Source: Spirodela intermedia (taxonomy: Eukaryota > Streptophyta > Magnoliopsida > Alismatales > Araceae). Taken from it: a stretch of 64,000 bases of DNA. The translations under genes and the position numbers were made by a program. The stretch is from assembly GCA_902729315.2 (NCBI GenBank), contig LR746268.1, positions 1,605,501 to 1,669,500 on the forward strand, given 5' to 3'. Shown here one piece after another: positions 36,860 through 50,652 of the stretch. Each line of letters opens with the position of its first letter. Position 1 is the stretch's first letter. The notes beneath the pieces were generated by a model that was not told the origin of the DNA, ran no database searches, and saw only the letters and a program-made list of their open reading frames with translations.

Positions 36860-39800
36860 TTGGTATTAGAGTTATGGATCCAATGGCTACCATAAGTAAT
36901 GAAACAAAATTTGAGAGTTTAAAGGAAATATAATCAATGAAGGTCAAGCTACAAAGATTACCAAAGATAGAGAACATGTTAAAACAACTTCCTTCGATAG
37001 ATAAAAACATAGAGCATTTGAATCAAGGTTTAGCACATATCATATAGATATTGGCATAGATGCAATTATTAGGCTAGATGACTGAAAAAATAGATCCAAA
37101 GAAGAGATTTACAAAAGGAGGTGATTCAAGTGCAAAGACACGAAGATGTCAAAAGAAGGACTACCTCATCAAGAAAAGGAAAATGGCTAGCAACAATAGA
37201 ATTTGTCTGGAGAAATTGATGCGAGAAGATGAAATAAGTTAGATAACTCAAATCTAATGAAAGTGAAATGACCAGTGGGTAATAGTGAGCCATGAAGGAT
37301 AAGGTGATAATTAGAACTTCTTATATTTGATGGAGAGAATCTAGATCAATAAATCCTCTTAATGAAATCATATTTTTCTATTAATAGAATGATTGAGGTG
37401 GAAAAATTGATGACTATGAAGTGAGTTTTGAAAACAAAGTGCTAACATGGATCAAATGGATTAATGTGAGAAGACATTTTGCTTGTTGAAAGAAATTCAA
37501 AGGTCAACTACTCTAGAGGTTTGAATCTTCACAAGATGAGAGTCTTTGCAAGAGATTCATATGGATTAAACAATCTGGAATATTAACAAAACTCTTAAGG
37601 AAATTTGAGCTGGTATCAACTTCAATGGAGGAGGAACTACCTAAAGAGGTTCTTGAAGGCATCTTCATCAAGAAGTTGGAACCCAAGATTCATAAAAAAA
37701 TTAGAGTCCAAAGGCTTATCGATCTACATGCAATTACGAAAACATCACAATTGGTTGAATAAAAGAACCACACTATTATAATTATTTGCAATGGGGGTAC
37801 ATCAATGTCAACTTGAACAAATATTTATGTAAGTTCAAACATTTTGACTCAAATTTGAATAGAGTATTGACTCACAATTCTATTAAGTATTTGAATAACT
37901 ATTAAGTATTGACATTTGCTCCTTGTGAAAAAAGAAGATGAGACAAGCTAGATATTTTACATTGACTACTAGAAGCCATATAGAGTTACAATTCCTATAA
38001 GTTCCTTACTCTTGTGGTGGATGAGTTAATCATTAAATCATGTGACACTACAAGATTTTCTAAGTTAGATTTAAAGTATAACTATAACTAAATCTAGATG
38101 AGAAGCAAGGATATCCTATAGACACCATTCATACCGATAAAGAGCATTATAAACTTGTGACAATACAATTTGACATCATTGATGCATTGACCACCTTTTA
38201 GTTATTGATGAATTGAGTATTCTAAAGTTTTCCCAAGGGATTCATTTCAATATTTTTTGATGATATATTGGTTTATAGTAAAGATGAAAAGACACAAATA
38301 GTATTTAAATCAAGTGTTAATAATATTGAAGGAGCACAACTTACATATCATTCTCAACAACTATATATTTGAAAAATATATAATTGAGTACTTAGGACAC
38401 TAAATATATCAACAACAAATATAGAGGCAGCAAAAGACAAAGTTGAAGTAATGCAAAAATAATTATCCCCAACTATCCTACGAGAGTTAATAAAAATTCT
38501 AAGACCTCACAAGTCCTTATTGGAGGTTTGTCATGAGGTATGGATCACTTTTATGACCACTAACTCAACTCTTGAAAGACTCATTTCATTGAAATGAGGA
38601 AGCCAATATATAACATTCTAAGAATTCAAGGCAATAATGATGTATCTAATTAGTTTAGTATTATTCGATATCTCCTAGTCATTTAAAGTGCAAATGAATG
38701 CATCAAATATAGATCAAGTGCAATACTTATACAAGACAAGGGGTCAATTAAATACTTAGCTAAGTGTTGTCATCAAAGAATCACTTAGAACTGATTCATG
38801 AGAGAGAGCTAATGACAATAATATTGACAATTTAGAAATGATCACACTACTTATGCAATATTTTGTGATATATACATATCAATATCAGCTTTATTTTTTT
38901 TTTAGAACAAAATCTGTTTCAACTAAAGTACTGAAAAAGAGTAGACAAAGTAGTTGGTTAGAATTTTGAGATAAAATATAAGGCAAGATTAAAAAATATG
39001 ACATTATATAAACTTGCTAGAATTTCAAAATAGGTGAGAGAGAATTGAAAACTAGTTTGATCAAATAAGAAGTGGAATAGTGATGTCTAAATTATGGTGT
39101 AAAAATTATGTCCAATATAAATTATTGTTATGTAGAGGTAAGTTGTTATTATACAAAATTTCAAATCTCATTCCCTTGATTTTTAAAGAATACCACAATA
39201 GAGTCGAGAAATGCCACTTAGGGTTTTTGAGAACACAAACATTTAACATTTGACATGAAGCAAAGTATCTTAGAATATGTAGAAGGATGTGTAGTGTGTG
39301 AACATAAAACATTCAGAACTCTTTCACTCATAGGACTTTCCGACCTCTACTCATCTTTGAGTTAACTTAAGAGGGGATCACTATAGATTTTATAAACAAA
39401 CTATTGAAGTCTAGGGGATACATTCAAAATTGGTGATCAGCAATCAAGAGTATATATGAATAGTTCCTTCTCCTCATACATAAGTATATACCTTAGGAAA
39501 TTACAAGGGTCTTTCTTTGAGAGGTGATCTGATTACATGAAGTTAGTCTATAGTGACAAATCATGACAAAGACATTTCTCAACAAATTTTGATCAAAACT
39601 CTATAAGCTTCTAGAGATGACCATTTAGAGCACCACAACCCACAAAGACATAAATCTAACTAATTATTATTTGCAAACTTATTTGTGATGTTTCTCTTCA
39701 GACAAACTTAAAACTTAGAACGATTAGCTACCATAAATGTTGATACAATATAAATATGTTTCCTTTTAAGGTGGTTTATGGACAAGACTTTCCACCACTA

Positions 39801-40361
39801 CTTTATTTTATCACTCATAAAACATATGTCACGTTAGTGAAGAAACAACTATATAAGCAACATTCAATGATGAATTCAAATGAAATTCAACTTAAATAAT
39901 AATTGACTCTAGCCTAATCAAAGATGAGAATAGAGGTGGGTAGTAGGTGATGAGGGGTGCAGTATGCAATGGGAAACACTACTTCCTAAGCTGAGACCTT
40001 AGATATTATGGTCATTAGCACACATGACCATGAGAAGTTGTATCTTTGATAATTTTTTCTATATAAAATGGTTGAAAGAATTAGAAGCTTGTGTTATCAA
40101 CAATAGAAATAATTCATATGATGTTCCATCTGTCATAGTAGAAGAGGGCATTAGGGCCCAAGGATCACAATCGATTGCTCTAAAGAATATTAGACACAAA
40201 GCTCAACTGGTCAATCAAGTCACACTCAATATTAGGCATACACCACTCTATTCAAAGACTATAAGTACATATACAATAGGAAGAGCTACTTATATTTGAA
40301 GTTATTAGAGAATCTACAGAAATGATTTAATACCCAATATGGATCTTTTAGGAGGAAGTAT

Positions 40362-40639
40362 TGATAGGTCATCAATTCAATTTACATGTGTTAGGAAAGG
40401 GAAATGGGTAAAATCCAAGTTGTAAATTGGTTTTTAATAAACTTTGTACGTGTTGGTAAGAAAAGGGGACTGAAAGAGGGAAATAGGGGGACAACAGAGT
40501 ATTAACCCTCTTGAAACGTTATCAATGGTGTTTAGGGGTTTAATCCAACATCTTTTTTGTAATTTTCTTGTTATTGTGTCTCTCTAGACTCTATTCAAGT
40601 TGGTTCTAGTTCATCTTTTGGGATTGGAGTTCTGTAACA
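40362..40639 (+). repeat. 3' LTR of the gypsy element
   Basis: Starts TGATAGG after the purine tract at 40351-40358 and ends CTGTAACA at 40639. It aligns by eye with the 5' LTR over most of its length, with many substitutions and small gaps. No target duplication was evident. Confidence 0.7.
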
Positions 40640-41152
40640 AATTTAACCACTCAATAATTACAATTGATTATTTTCATAAAAGCACTTCACTCTTAGTAAT
40701 TTATGACAATTAATTCAGGTTTAAAGTGAATGCTTTGGATATAAAGTACTCAAATTAGTACATAGGTATTCTTGTCATTTCATACTTTTGGTATGATCAA
40801 TTTGAAGACTTAAAGTTATCAACTACTTGTAGGGTCTAGAACTCATAAAAAACTTTATTTTTGGTATTATTGGATTGTTGATTGACTTAGGGGATAACAA
40901 AAATAAAAAGCTAGTTTTTGGGGTTGAAGGGCGAAAAAAGCTTGGGCATGAGTCAAATGATTCATGGAGAGTAAAATCCGATAAAATTCAAAAAAGGTGG
41001 TATATTGCAAATTTATAAATAAGTCCTCACAAACTTATTGAATCATCTTCTCAACAGTCTACGTTAAGCCAACCTTGGAATCCTAAAATAACTATAACTC
41101 AGCTCCAATTAATATTTTTTGGATAAAATAAAGTTGGCATATGTTAATTTGT

Positions 41153-41204
41153 GACGTGGCAGGACAACCACACGGTCTTGCGCATTCAACGAGGTCGACG
41201 TGGC
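41153..41204 (+). promoter_or_regulatory. Two GACGTGGC (ABRE/G-box-like) sites
   Basis: The octamer GACGTGGC occurs at 41153-41160 and again at 41197-41204, spaced 44 bp, about 100-150 bp upstream of the TATA-like box at 41301. ACGTGGC is the core bound by bZIP factors of abscisic-acid and stress responses. They plausibly belong to the promoter of the J-domain gene; function is inferred. Confidence 0.45.
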
Positions 41205-41300
41205 GCGTTACAAATGGGTTTCACTAAGGCTTTGGCGGCGGATTAGTGTGGTCGTTTCGGGAAAGCAGGTGTGTATCGATATGCATGAATGTATGCGCAC

Positions 41301-41309
41301 TATATAGAA
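41301..41309 (+). promoter_or_regulatory. TATA-like box of the J-domain gene
   Basis: TATATAGAA, about 315 bp upstream of the start codon at 41616 and downstream of the two ACGTGGC sites. Initiation would be expected near 41335. Confidence 0.4.
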
Positions 41310-41615
41310 AATCAGGTTATTAGTCTTGTCCTCGTATGGGAGACCCCGCTCTGGTCGATTTAGCTTATAACACGTAAATTCAAGTGCATATCGATACTTA
41401 CCAGCACTCGTAAGATTCCGGTGGATGCTGGACTGTCACTGGGTGACGTATTATGCTGGTTTGAAGCGATACGTACCGGTGCTCTGTTTCATCCGTTGTT
41501 GCTATCAGTTCCCCGTCTTCCTCCCTGCTCTTTCCTTGGTTGGGTCTTCCACTCACTCCATCACCATCCGGGGTGAAGCTGGGGAGTGAGAGCAGGAGGG
41601 AGGCGCGGGAGGGAG

Positions 41616-44600
41616 ATGGTGTGGGAGGGGCTGGAGGACGAAGCATGGGACTTCGATGGCGAGGACCCTGAGGGCCAGGGGAGAGACGACCGGGGCTCCG
41701 CCTTCGGGTTCGACTTCTCTCTCCTGTCTCACCCCAAGGTACCAATCTCTCTCTCTTTCCCTCTCTCTCGCTTTCTTTTCGCTCTGTCTCTGTCTCTGTC
41801 TTCCTCTTTCTCTCTCGTTCTCGTTATGTATATATTATGCATGCATATGCCTATTTTTTTGGTCTCTGTGTTTCTCGTCTCCATTCCTCCTCGTGGTTAT
41901 TTTTCCTTGTGGCATTCTGGGTTTTATCTGCATGTGCCTCTGCGAGTGGTGGGCCTTTTCTTCTCCTTCCATGTGAGGATAATATGTGGATGCAACCATG
42001 GATATGGGGTATTCAGGACTCATTATTCTTCTGTGTGAAAGACATTATAATAATATTCATTGTGTCTGATGCGATATCGTTCATCTCCTACAAAAGCCAG
42101 CTCCATCAGATCCCTTTAAGCCGTGTTCTTCTAGGGAGTGTGCAACCCTTTAAGCTCCACGCGGGTGAATGAATCCGCCATTGAAGTATTTCAGAACTGA
42201 AAAGATGGGGAAAAACTTGGTTTGTGGAAAGCAATGTTCTCATTGTTACCTAGGTTCTCAGGATTCACTTATTACAGTCTTTTAGAGGTACAGGGTGAAT
42301 ACAAGTGTTTGTGAGACAACGTTTCTTCTATGTTACACTGACCTCCGAAAGTTTATGACGATGCTTGCATAAAGATATTCAAGAATAATCGGTCAGAGTT
42401 ATAGGGTTGTGATTTTTTTACAGATATATCCTGTACGTTTATCTCGCTGCTGGGATGTTATGTTCTAATTTCAGGTTATTTTAGTTGGAGAAGATGTGTG
42501 GATCAAAGCTATTTTCTGCGTTTTTTTTTTTTCACGTAGACCCGAATCATTCTGTTTTCTAGGGAACAAGAGCTCTTTTTCCTGATACCCATAACTCCAT
42601 GGAATCTGTGATAATAATTCTTCAAGACCTCAGTATTTCTTCTTTGCTCTTGATCTAACGACAATTTAGTCATTGTACATCTATATTTTACTCTGATTCT
42701 TCTTTGTACCGTGCTCCTGCTGTTTGTTATGTACTATTTGCCATAATAATGATTAAATATTTTGAAGGATTATGCCATGTAATTTGTTTCATCATTGATT
42801 GATTTTCCTTACAGGATTACTACCGGATACTGGAAGTTGATTATGATGCGACAGATGAAACCATCAGATCAAACTATATTCGATTAGCATTGGTTTGTGA
42901 CTCTTTTTAAAGAGTTAAATTATTACTTTTTGGTTCAGTGCACTGCCTAAACGTTAACCACCATCTCGTATGCTCGTAAAGAGACTATTCAAGAGAGTTT
43001 GCCCCTCAAAACGATTTTTTGTTTCTGCACAGAAATGGCATCCTGACAAACGAAAAGATGATGACGTTGCAACTTCAAGATTTCAAGAGATAAATGAAGC
43101 ATACAACGGTTAGCTTTGTTTAGATAGTGAATTTACCACTATAAAAGTTGCATGCTCAGATATTTGTTTTTTCCCTTTGTAATTTAGTATTTAGACTCTT
43201 CATCTGTTTCTTGCACAAAACACTTTGGGAGGCAAAGTTAGACATTATTATTGCACTGGTGGTTTCTTCAGGCCGTAGTGAGTTCCATTGATGGTGGTTT
43301 CTTCATTAGCAATTGTTTTTGATAAAGTTAGCTCCTTTTCAAAGGGTTCGCCTCTACTGGGAGGGTAATATTTTGATTTGGAAAAATTTTGCCTAAGCTA
43401 TATTGAGATGCAGTGCTTTATATCTCCTAATGTAAAAGGAAAAAACTCATTGTGTATGGCTATCATAGGTTTGGGTAGTGCTTATTCTTTCATATCTATT
43501 ATAGTGGGTTGTATTGGTTCATTAGTTTTTTGTTCATGAACTGTAAATGCGACTTTTGGATGCTTCCTCTACTGATATAAGTGGGTTGCTTCTGCTGCTT
43601 CTGTCTTAAATATGCAAAATAATCTAATCATCTTTTAGGAATTCTTTGATTTTGACAAAGAAAATGCCGTTTCTTTGCAAGTTCAAGAAATTCATTTTAC
43701 CCCTTCTTCACAACTGTTATCAAAAGTCCATTGTCCTTTTCTGGTCTTCCTAGTAATTGAACAAAGGGTAATCGATTAAATGCTATTTTTTGTTATTTAT
43801 CTTGGTTTATATTAGTGTTATTATACCTTCTTCGTATTCCTTGTTTAACTCGAAAAACTATGAGGTAGCTTATGCAATGAAGAATAGTTATCTCATACCC
43901 AAAGAGTGCTGTCTCTGATGTGTTTGTGACACCTGCTCCAAACTTGTTACACGAATATGGGTGAAGAATCTTAACAATGATAACATAAAATGAATCTAGA
44001 AAAAAATTCCTAATGTCAAGATTCATTAAAGTAGTTCCACCCTTTAATATTAAGAAGACTGCACTCTAATTTTGAAGTGTGGGGTAGCACTTTTTATCGG
44101 AAAGAATGATACAAATGTACATTTGTCTGGTGCATCACTGTGTTGGTTTCTTTTCTGTTAGATGACTGATCTATACATGATTTGAACTGAATGTACTCGC
44201 GTCTGTCAAAAAGATTAGTTATTTCATCATGTACGTAATGCATTTTTCGACCATTTGTACTGTCTATCTTTCATAAATGACTGTATTTTTTCTACTTTTT
44301 CTTGACAGTCTTAAGCAATCCTGTCAAAAAGCAAGAATATGACAAGTGTGGGATTTTGTACGTCCAAGACCATTGTGTGAATGTGAGATCTGTTCCTTTT
44401 CTCATAACGACGGTTCGAATAGTGGATTTATATTGGCTGAATGCTTTTAAAGTGTGATAATGCCTTTTCAAACGCTTTTCGTCCTCTTTTCATACTTTGA
44501 TGTGTGTATATGTCAGCTGTGAAAGGAGTTGGATGCATTTTTCGTATCAAAGAGGTTATGGAAAAACAAAGAAATGTTTATCAAACAGACTCAACAGGAG

Positions 44601-46402
44601 TCATAGATTCTGCACCAAGGAAATGTTACAGAATGTTTCCTTGCATTCTGTTTGACTCAACGTGACCCAAAGATAAATCTGGGTTCCTGTTGCTGCACCT
44701 GTACCTCTCAGTATAGAATTCGATGCCCTGAATATTGCATTTTTTTTCAAAGCACTATCTTGGACTAGTAACAAAGTGTTATTTCATGGAATGCTGTACA
44801 ACAGACCTGATAATTCGTTATTATTCTGTCGAGAAGATCATACAATATTTTGGTCAATTTAATAATGCTCAGTTATAGATTTATTTAACCAGAAAGTTAC
44901 AGCTCTTCAATGTCAGCTGTTTCAGTTCTTGGCATCTTCTTCTTCAATGGCCCAAGTTCTGGAGATTTTAAAGTATTCTTTCCTTTAGAGGAAAATTTCC
45001 CTCAGCTTATTAAGTTGCGCTTTCACTAGCCAACTCAAGTTTAAATTCCCTAGCTTTGTCATTGTTTGGAATACTTTTAGGTAACCAGAGACCATTCCTT
45101 TTGACCTGGAAGCCGAGAGAGCTATCTACGATCCTTGAAAAACCCACTAAATATTTCGTGACCGAAAAACTCTAACTTTCTATCTTGTGAACAATTCTAG
45201 ACTGCCCAGCTTTGTTATTCTACTTCCATTAGTGTATTCGTCTGAACCCTTCACAAACCAGACATGGGTCATGCGGCCCTTACCTCCATAACACATACCT
45301 GTCTTAGAGGCAACCTTTTCTAATCAGCCAATCATGTGTATCTGCTTAGGAACTGCTGAGAATGGAGTTGGCTTATGCGAACCAGCATCATGTGGCAATC
45401 CTAGCATCATGTGGTATGCATATAAACATGTTACCTGTGATATATTTACCGAATTCATGACCCATACGATTCCCCTTTCTTCTCTCACTGAATCTTCCCA
45501 TCTCTGCTATCAGAAGTGAAGCATCAATTCTAGGTGTTATTGTGATGATATTGTAATTTACAGTAGATGCAGAAAGTTTTCTCTTCTCTCGTGGGGCATC
45601 TCTTCACCTGTTGCTGTGGATGATGGGTAGATAACCAGGTTCCATAATTTCTCTTTATTTTCCATAACTTTTCTCTTATACGAGGTTCCAGAAATCGTTC
45701 CTCAATCTCGACAATGACCATAAAGATAGAAGATTCTGAATCAATGGCCTTTCAACGAACTATTAAAAACACCTAAACACAGCGACGAAGATATAATCTG
45801 GCTGGGTCAGTCAGAGAACCTGAAGAAGATCTGATGAAAGAAAAACGTAGACATAAGGAATTGAGTCACGAACACTCTACCCTTTGGATTACTAATCCAG
45901 GAATTTTCTTAGGGTTGATTAAGAGAGCTGACTTGAGAAGAGAACCAAAGAGAAGTAATCCAAGTATATGGAAGAAAAAGTCATTTTATTTATTTATTTG
46001 AATAGTAGTTTTTCTCATCTAATCTATCTATAAACCTTATCATCTTCCCATAAGTAACAGACCCCAGAGGGATGGGCACTTTTCCTGTTCAATCTCCTGG
46101 GCAAGTGGGAAACCTTTGACACATTTACTTGTTTCTGCATATTTCTGGTCTTCCTTTTCCTGTTGAATCTTTCAGAGCTTTCTGATAGTTTCATAAGGCT
46201 GATGTAAGTTGAGAATTTTTAGTATTATCACTGAGAACGGGGAACTGAAGATTGTATATAAAGATCTCTCTTTTCTTTTTCTTCTTTTTTTCCGGCCCAT
46301 CTTTCATCTAACTCATCAATCGTATTTCAGGATTATCTCAATCGGCATAAGAGCTTGATTCTAACATGCAATGGCCTTGGCATTAGATACTCATTATGGT
46401 AA
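41616..46402 (+). CDS. Small J-domain (DnaJ-like) co-chaperone
   Basis: J proteins stimulate Hsp70 ATPase through the HPD motif. Five exons: 41616-41738, 42815-42892, 43033-43108, 44309-44382 and 46331-46402, all GT-AG and in phase, give 140 aa. The acidic N-terminus ([18 protein letters not shown]) leads to [18 protein letters not shown] (J helix I-II), then [11 protein letters not shown] with the HPD at about residues 70-72. [21 protein letters not shown] follows (helices III-IV), and a short tail carries ILTCNGLGI. No Gly/Phe region, zinc finger or membrane segment is present, so it is a class C J protein of the plant DnaJ-superfamily type with the LTCNGLGI tail. The ATG at 41616 is the first in this frame (the upstream GTG is not used). 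The last codons TGG TAA overlap a GTAAGA donor-like sequence. Confidence 0.88.
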
Positions 46403-48379
46403 GAAACGTTTTCTATTAATATGTGGTGTTTCTCTCGGATTCCCATAATTCATCCACCATCAGAGCAGTGCCAGGTGCTTCTCATGGTTTTTAAGAGGTT
46501 TCACTTGAAATCAGTCACATCCCATTCCTTCTGGGTAGTCTAAAACATGTACTCTTGTGTACAGTAACTGAAGCATGTACTCTTGTGGTTTGCTGAACCT
46601 CATGGTGTCATTATAATCCGCAGAGAAGATATCTTTCTGTCGTCTCAAAATTAGTTCTTTCATCAGATATGTTGCATGTGTTTATTTTATTCTCACATTC
46701 TTATCCACAACACACTTTCCCATGAATAAATAAAAAGAATAATAACTGTGTAAATTAAGTATAAATAAATGAAAGTTTTTATCCATGGCATTAGAAGGTT
46801 GCCCATAATGACAACCCCCATATTCTCATTTCCTATGTGAAAGGTGCTTCTCTTGTTTGATATGATGTGTGTGCTCATTAGTTTTCACATGGGTGTAATG
46901 TTGCTCACATGGGTGTTGGGATTTGTTACACATGAGTGGATGTGCATGTGAGTGTGTGTGCATGAAAAATGGTTGCTAGAACCCTAAATGGTGTCAAGCG
47001 GTGCATTTCTTGTTTGCTCTCCATCCAGCCATTTCATAAAATCTCATCCCTTATTAAAAACAGTCACTCGAGAGTTATTCACATAATAGTTCATCTGAAA
47101 GGATATAGGATGCCCTTTTTTAAGGGGAATAAAATAGAGTGGAGGTATTTAGTAAATCAATGTGTTCCTTGACATGTTGACCATTTTCCTTCATAATTGA
47201 TCTAAAAAGGGTACCATTTAACCTTTGTTATAAGGTTTTATTGGATAAACTTGTAAAAAAAAAGTTAATGAATGATTTTTATTATTATTTTCCGTCTAAA
47301 TATTTGACAGTTATGGTACAAGCGTGCTTATTTTGAGGACTAATTGTGCAATTTTTTGAGAAATTATTATAATGATTATGGATAGAAGAGGTGGATTTTT
47401 CAGATTTTTACCTTTAAATAATGAATAGAAAGTGAATTATGTGAACATGGTCGAATCCAGAAGCAGTAGGATTATATTTCAGATAATAATAGTGTTAAAG
47501 GAATTTAGGATGAACAGCTGAGGACAAAGTAATAGACCTGCCAGATTTGGAAGAGAGGTCAGGTAGGCCGGATGAAGACAATTTTTTCGAGTTGCCCTGG
47601 GAGGTTAATTATTTGCTGTTTTGTTTTAATTATTAACAATTATTAGCAGACATTTATAAATTACTGGATGGGAGATTTTATATGACAAATCGAAGTAGAC
47701 AGCATCACATAATTAAGGATTTTATTAAATCATTGAGAAAAATCCAGTTTTAGTAAGATTTTCGCTGGGCTTTTAGAACCATTTTATGTAAACCTGCACC
47801 AGAAAACTTCTCTCTCAATCATTTTTTACTTAATTTCAAAAGAGAATAATGCAACGAAAAATACCGTTTAAACCAAATGAATTGAGAATATCAATAATTA
47901 ATTATCCAATCGAAAAGGTAGCATACGACTCCATTTCCTTTGATAACTTGTTGGTCTAAGATTCTGATTATTTCAAGGTTTTTTTTTTCTCATCACCCTG
48001 TTCTCTAAGGACTCTCGCCTTCAGCAGCAGCTCCCCCATCCCTCTCCTCCCACCCACCCACATGGCAGACAACTTGCTAGGCCAGGGCCTCACCCAGCAC
48101 CAAGCCCACATCAGAGACCGACCTAGGCTTTTAGAGGCCCAGTGGAAACCCTAATAAGAAAACCTTCCAAATCAGGAATACCCAGAACACAAGTGGAGAA
48201 GAAGATCACCACCACGAGAAGCATCAATTTCCACAGATAACATATACGCAGTAGATCAGGTTTAGGGTTCCACCCACAACACAAAACCAAACTGTCAGTG
48301 AGAGGGGGTGCAGCTTGGAACAACAGGCCTCTGCCACCAGCCTTATTCTGCTCAGACGGCCAGTCTGAACATGAGTTGA
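46403..48379. other. Intergenic, between convergent J-domain and FKBP12 genes
   Basis: About 2 kb holding the two 3' untranslated regions and AT-rich spacer. I saw no coding frame, RNA gene or transposon domain in it. Confidence 0.55.
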
Positions 48380-50652
48380 TCACTGCACATTGAGGACTTC
48401 GATCTCAAAAATCAAAGGGGAGTTGGGCATTATTCCCCAGGCAGGGAACCCACTCGGACCGTAAGCATAATCAGGGGTACACTGCAGATCCCCACATGCA
48501 GTGTACAAGTCAGTGATCCACATGAATGAGAAGAAGCCCATATAAATATAAATGTGAATTAATCACACAGAAAAATTAATCTGAACTCCTTAAAGAAACC
48601 CTAGAGAAGAACTCCTTGAAGGTATCTCTACCCACCTTGAGAGTGACTTGTTTTCTTCTTTCTTTTTTTGTCTTTAATGGAATGTAGGGATGAGGATTTT
48701 TACTAATCTAATCAATGCAAAAGAAAGATCAGTAATCCAGAAGTCAGTGATCCAGATGAATAAGAAGCCCATGTAAATATGAAAACAATCTGATTTTCCC
48801 ACCTTTACAAATCCTAGACAGCACTGAGGATATTTTGTTTAATCCAGAATCTTGCAAGGAATCAACCTTAAACCCAATATCTGATGTAAAAGACCCTTAT
48901 TAATGGTGACTTGATGTGTATACAAAGATGTTTGAATTGCAGGGTTTTAGTTTATGGATCCATATGATTCGCAGGACCTTGTCAATGCCCTTGAAAAGAT
49001 GTGAGATTAAGTAAAAGATGTGACACTGGTACGATTGAGAGAAATTCATATGGATTCTAATCATTTCGACGGCAAATCGGAAATACTTATAGATCGAAGA
49101 AGAATTCCACAGGAACTTGACAATATGAATCATGAAGTGAAAAATTAACACCACTTTACGAGGAGAACGCTACCTGAAGGCGCGCAACTTCTCCCACCTG
49201 CATGCCAATCACACCTTCATCCCATCCTGAAGATGCCATAGTGTCTTTCAATTTTCTTTCCAAGTAAGAAAGATTCCAGTAACATTACGAAGATGAACAA
49301 GACGGACTGTATCATATCGCAATGAAGCTGGGTACCTTTAATAACAGATCCTAGTCCAATCTTGAAGGAAAATGGCTGCTGCCCAGGATCTTTAGTGCTG
49401 TAAATTCAGAAAGAAGAAAAGTATGGAGGACTGATTATATATTTTATAGGCAAAAACACCAGAGAGAAGCTATAACACACAACTCAGAGCAGAAACTGAA
49501 ACTACCTCCAAAACTTTTGAGAAAGGTCGCCATTTTTTCCTAAAGAGAGGAAAATAATTAGTAAAAAAATTACTTTAGCTAGCAAAACGGCAAGAAGCAG
49601 AAATTTTTTGTTAATAATGTGGTAGGCCACGAGGCAACGTCTTCGACTTGAAGACTTTGAGTAGCTGAGGAAGCAGAAGGGTATTTCCCATCTTACTCCA
49701 AAAGGTTAAACCCCCTACAGCTTAATGCAAGTAAAAAGAATCAGAAATGAAATCATTGTGCCATAAAGACTAGCAAGGCCACCATCTATGTACGGAAAAA
49801 AAGTTGACAATATAGTGGCAGGACGCATAATAATCTCTTGATTCAAGAAGTAAGCTTGAAAACTTCCATTCACATGATGCTTTTTATTGTATCTTATCTC
49901 ATCTTATCTTATCTTTTCCGCCATGTCTATACTTCTTTTATTCCTTTTTTATAGATCTTAATCGGCAGCATAAATGAACCAAATGATCGAAACCTTGACC
50001 CCAACAAGAAAATAATTCCCATTTTTAAATTACTGGTCCTGGTTGTCAGCTAGAGAAATTGGATCATCACATGCGAGATAAATATAAAAACATTTCGACT
50101 GTAACACGCAAAGAAAAAATAAATTAGACGAACATTGAGATAGCGCTAAAACAATGATCCTTCATATTTCTACAACAGCACATGAGATCAACGGTTAGGG
50201 TCTCCACCGCAGAAAGGACTCGAGTCCATTCAAACCCGATTACGGCTCTCCAAGGAGGAGGGCATGGAAATGTTGTCAGTAGGTTGATTCTGGACGAACT
50301 CAGCCGGAGCAAACTGCCGGTTTCCTAAGGTTTCAGCTTTTCATGAAGAAACCTATGAAAAATAAGGAACTCCTCTTTCACTTAAATGTTGCTTGCACCT
50401 CCCCCTCTTTAAGGAACGTCGATTTCAATACAAAGAAAGAACTCAAACTCCCCTCGAGGCGGATCAAAGGGGGGCAACGATCCCCCTTTTTTGAAGATCC
50501 AGCTTCTGAAAGAAAAAAAATGGAGCAGTGGAATCAGAAGTAGTCTTCAGCTGAAGATGCTCACCGAAACCAGTGCAGTGGACGGTGACATTCTGGCCCT
50601 TGACCGGCTTGGGCCCCGTCCCCAACCTGAGGATCTGCTTCTCCACTCCCAT
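48380..50652 (-). CDS. FKBP12: FKBP12 peptidyl-prolyl cis-trans isomerase
   Basis: FKBP12 catalyses prolyl isomerisation and is the FK506/rapamycin-binding immunophilin. Five exons: 50565-50652, 49506-49539, 49336-49397, 49174-49226 and 48380-48481, all GT-AG, in phase, giving exactly 112 aa, the usual plant FKBP12 length. It reads [20 protein letters not shown] at the start, then [61 protein letters not shown] and a C-terminal FEIEVLNVQ. These cover the FKBP fold, with the Trp of GWDEG and the Tyr of PDYAYG lining the pocket. The start at 50652 is chosen because it matches the family N-terminus; an in-frame extension to 50742 also exists but is GCC/GTG-rich leader. It lies convergent to the J-domain gene. 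Confidence 0.93.

Larger units (their letters stand above)
36546..40639 (+). mobile_element. Ty3/gypsy retrotransposon, full length but decayed
   Basis: LTRs at about 36546-36859 and 40362-40639 bracket a plus-strand gag-pol remnant. The primer-binding site TGGTATTAGAG is at 36861-36871, directly after the 5' LTR. Gag text: LQRLPKIENMLKQLPSID near 36950, ESLCKRF-like near 37540, ELPKEVLEGIFIKKLEP near 37635. RT text: TIPISS and VVDEL near 37990, RFSKLDLKYNYN near 38060, FDDILVYSKDEKTQ near 38260. RT/RNase H text follows near 38580-38760 (FQEFKAIMM). Integrase text: GFLRTQTFNI near 39210 and FPFKVVYGQDFPPLL near 39760. A purine tract GGAGGAAG (40351-40358) precedes the 3' LTR. Stops and shifts occur throughout, so it is dead. 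Confidence 0.8.

Noticed and set aside
40024-40299. A 91-aa plus-strand frame between the gypsy integrase and the 3' LTR
   Set aside because: It matches no gypsy domain I know and no plant gene; it is probably a chance frame in decayed element sequence.
41656-42172. Several plus-strand frames of 100-150 aa in the J-domain gene region
   Set aside because: They are other-frame or intron-1 extensions of exon 1, rich in CT-run residues; the joined exons give a clear J-domain protein instead.
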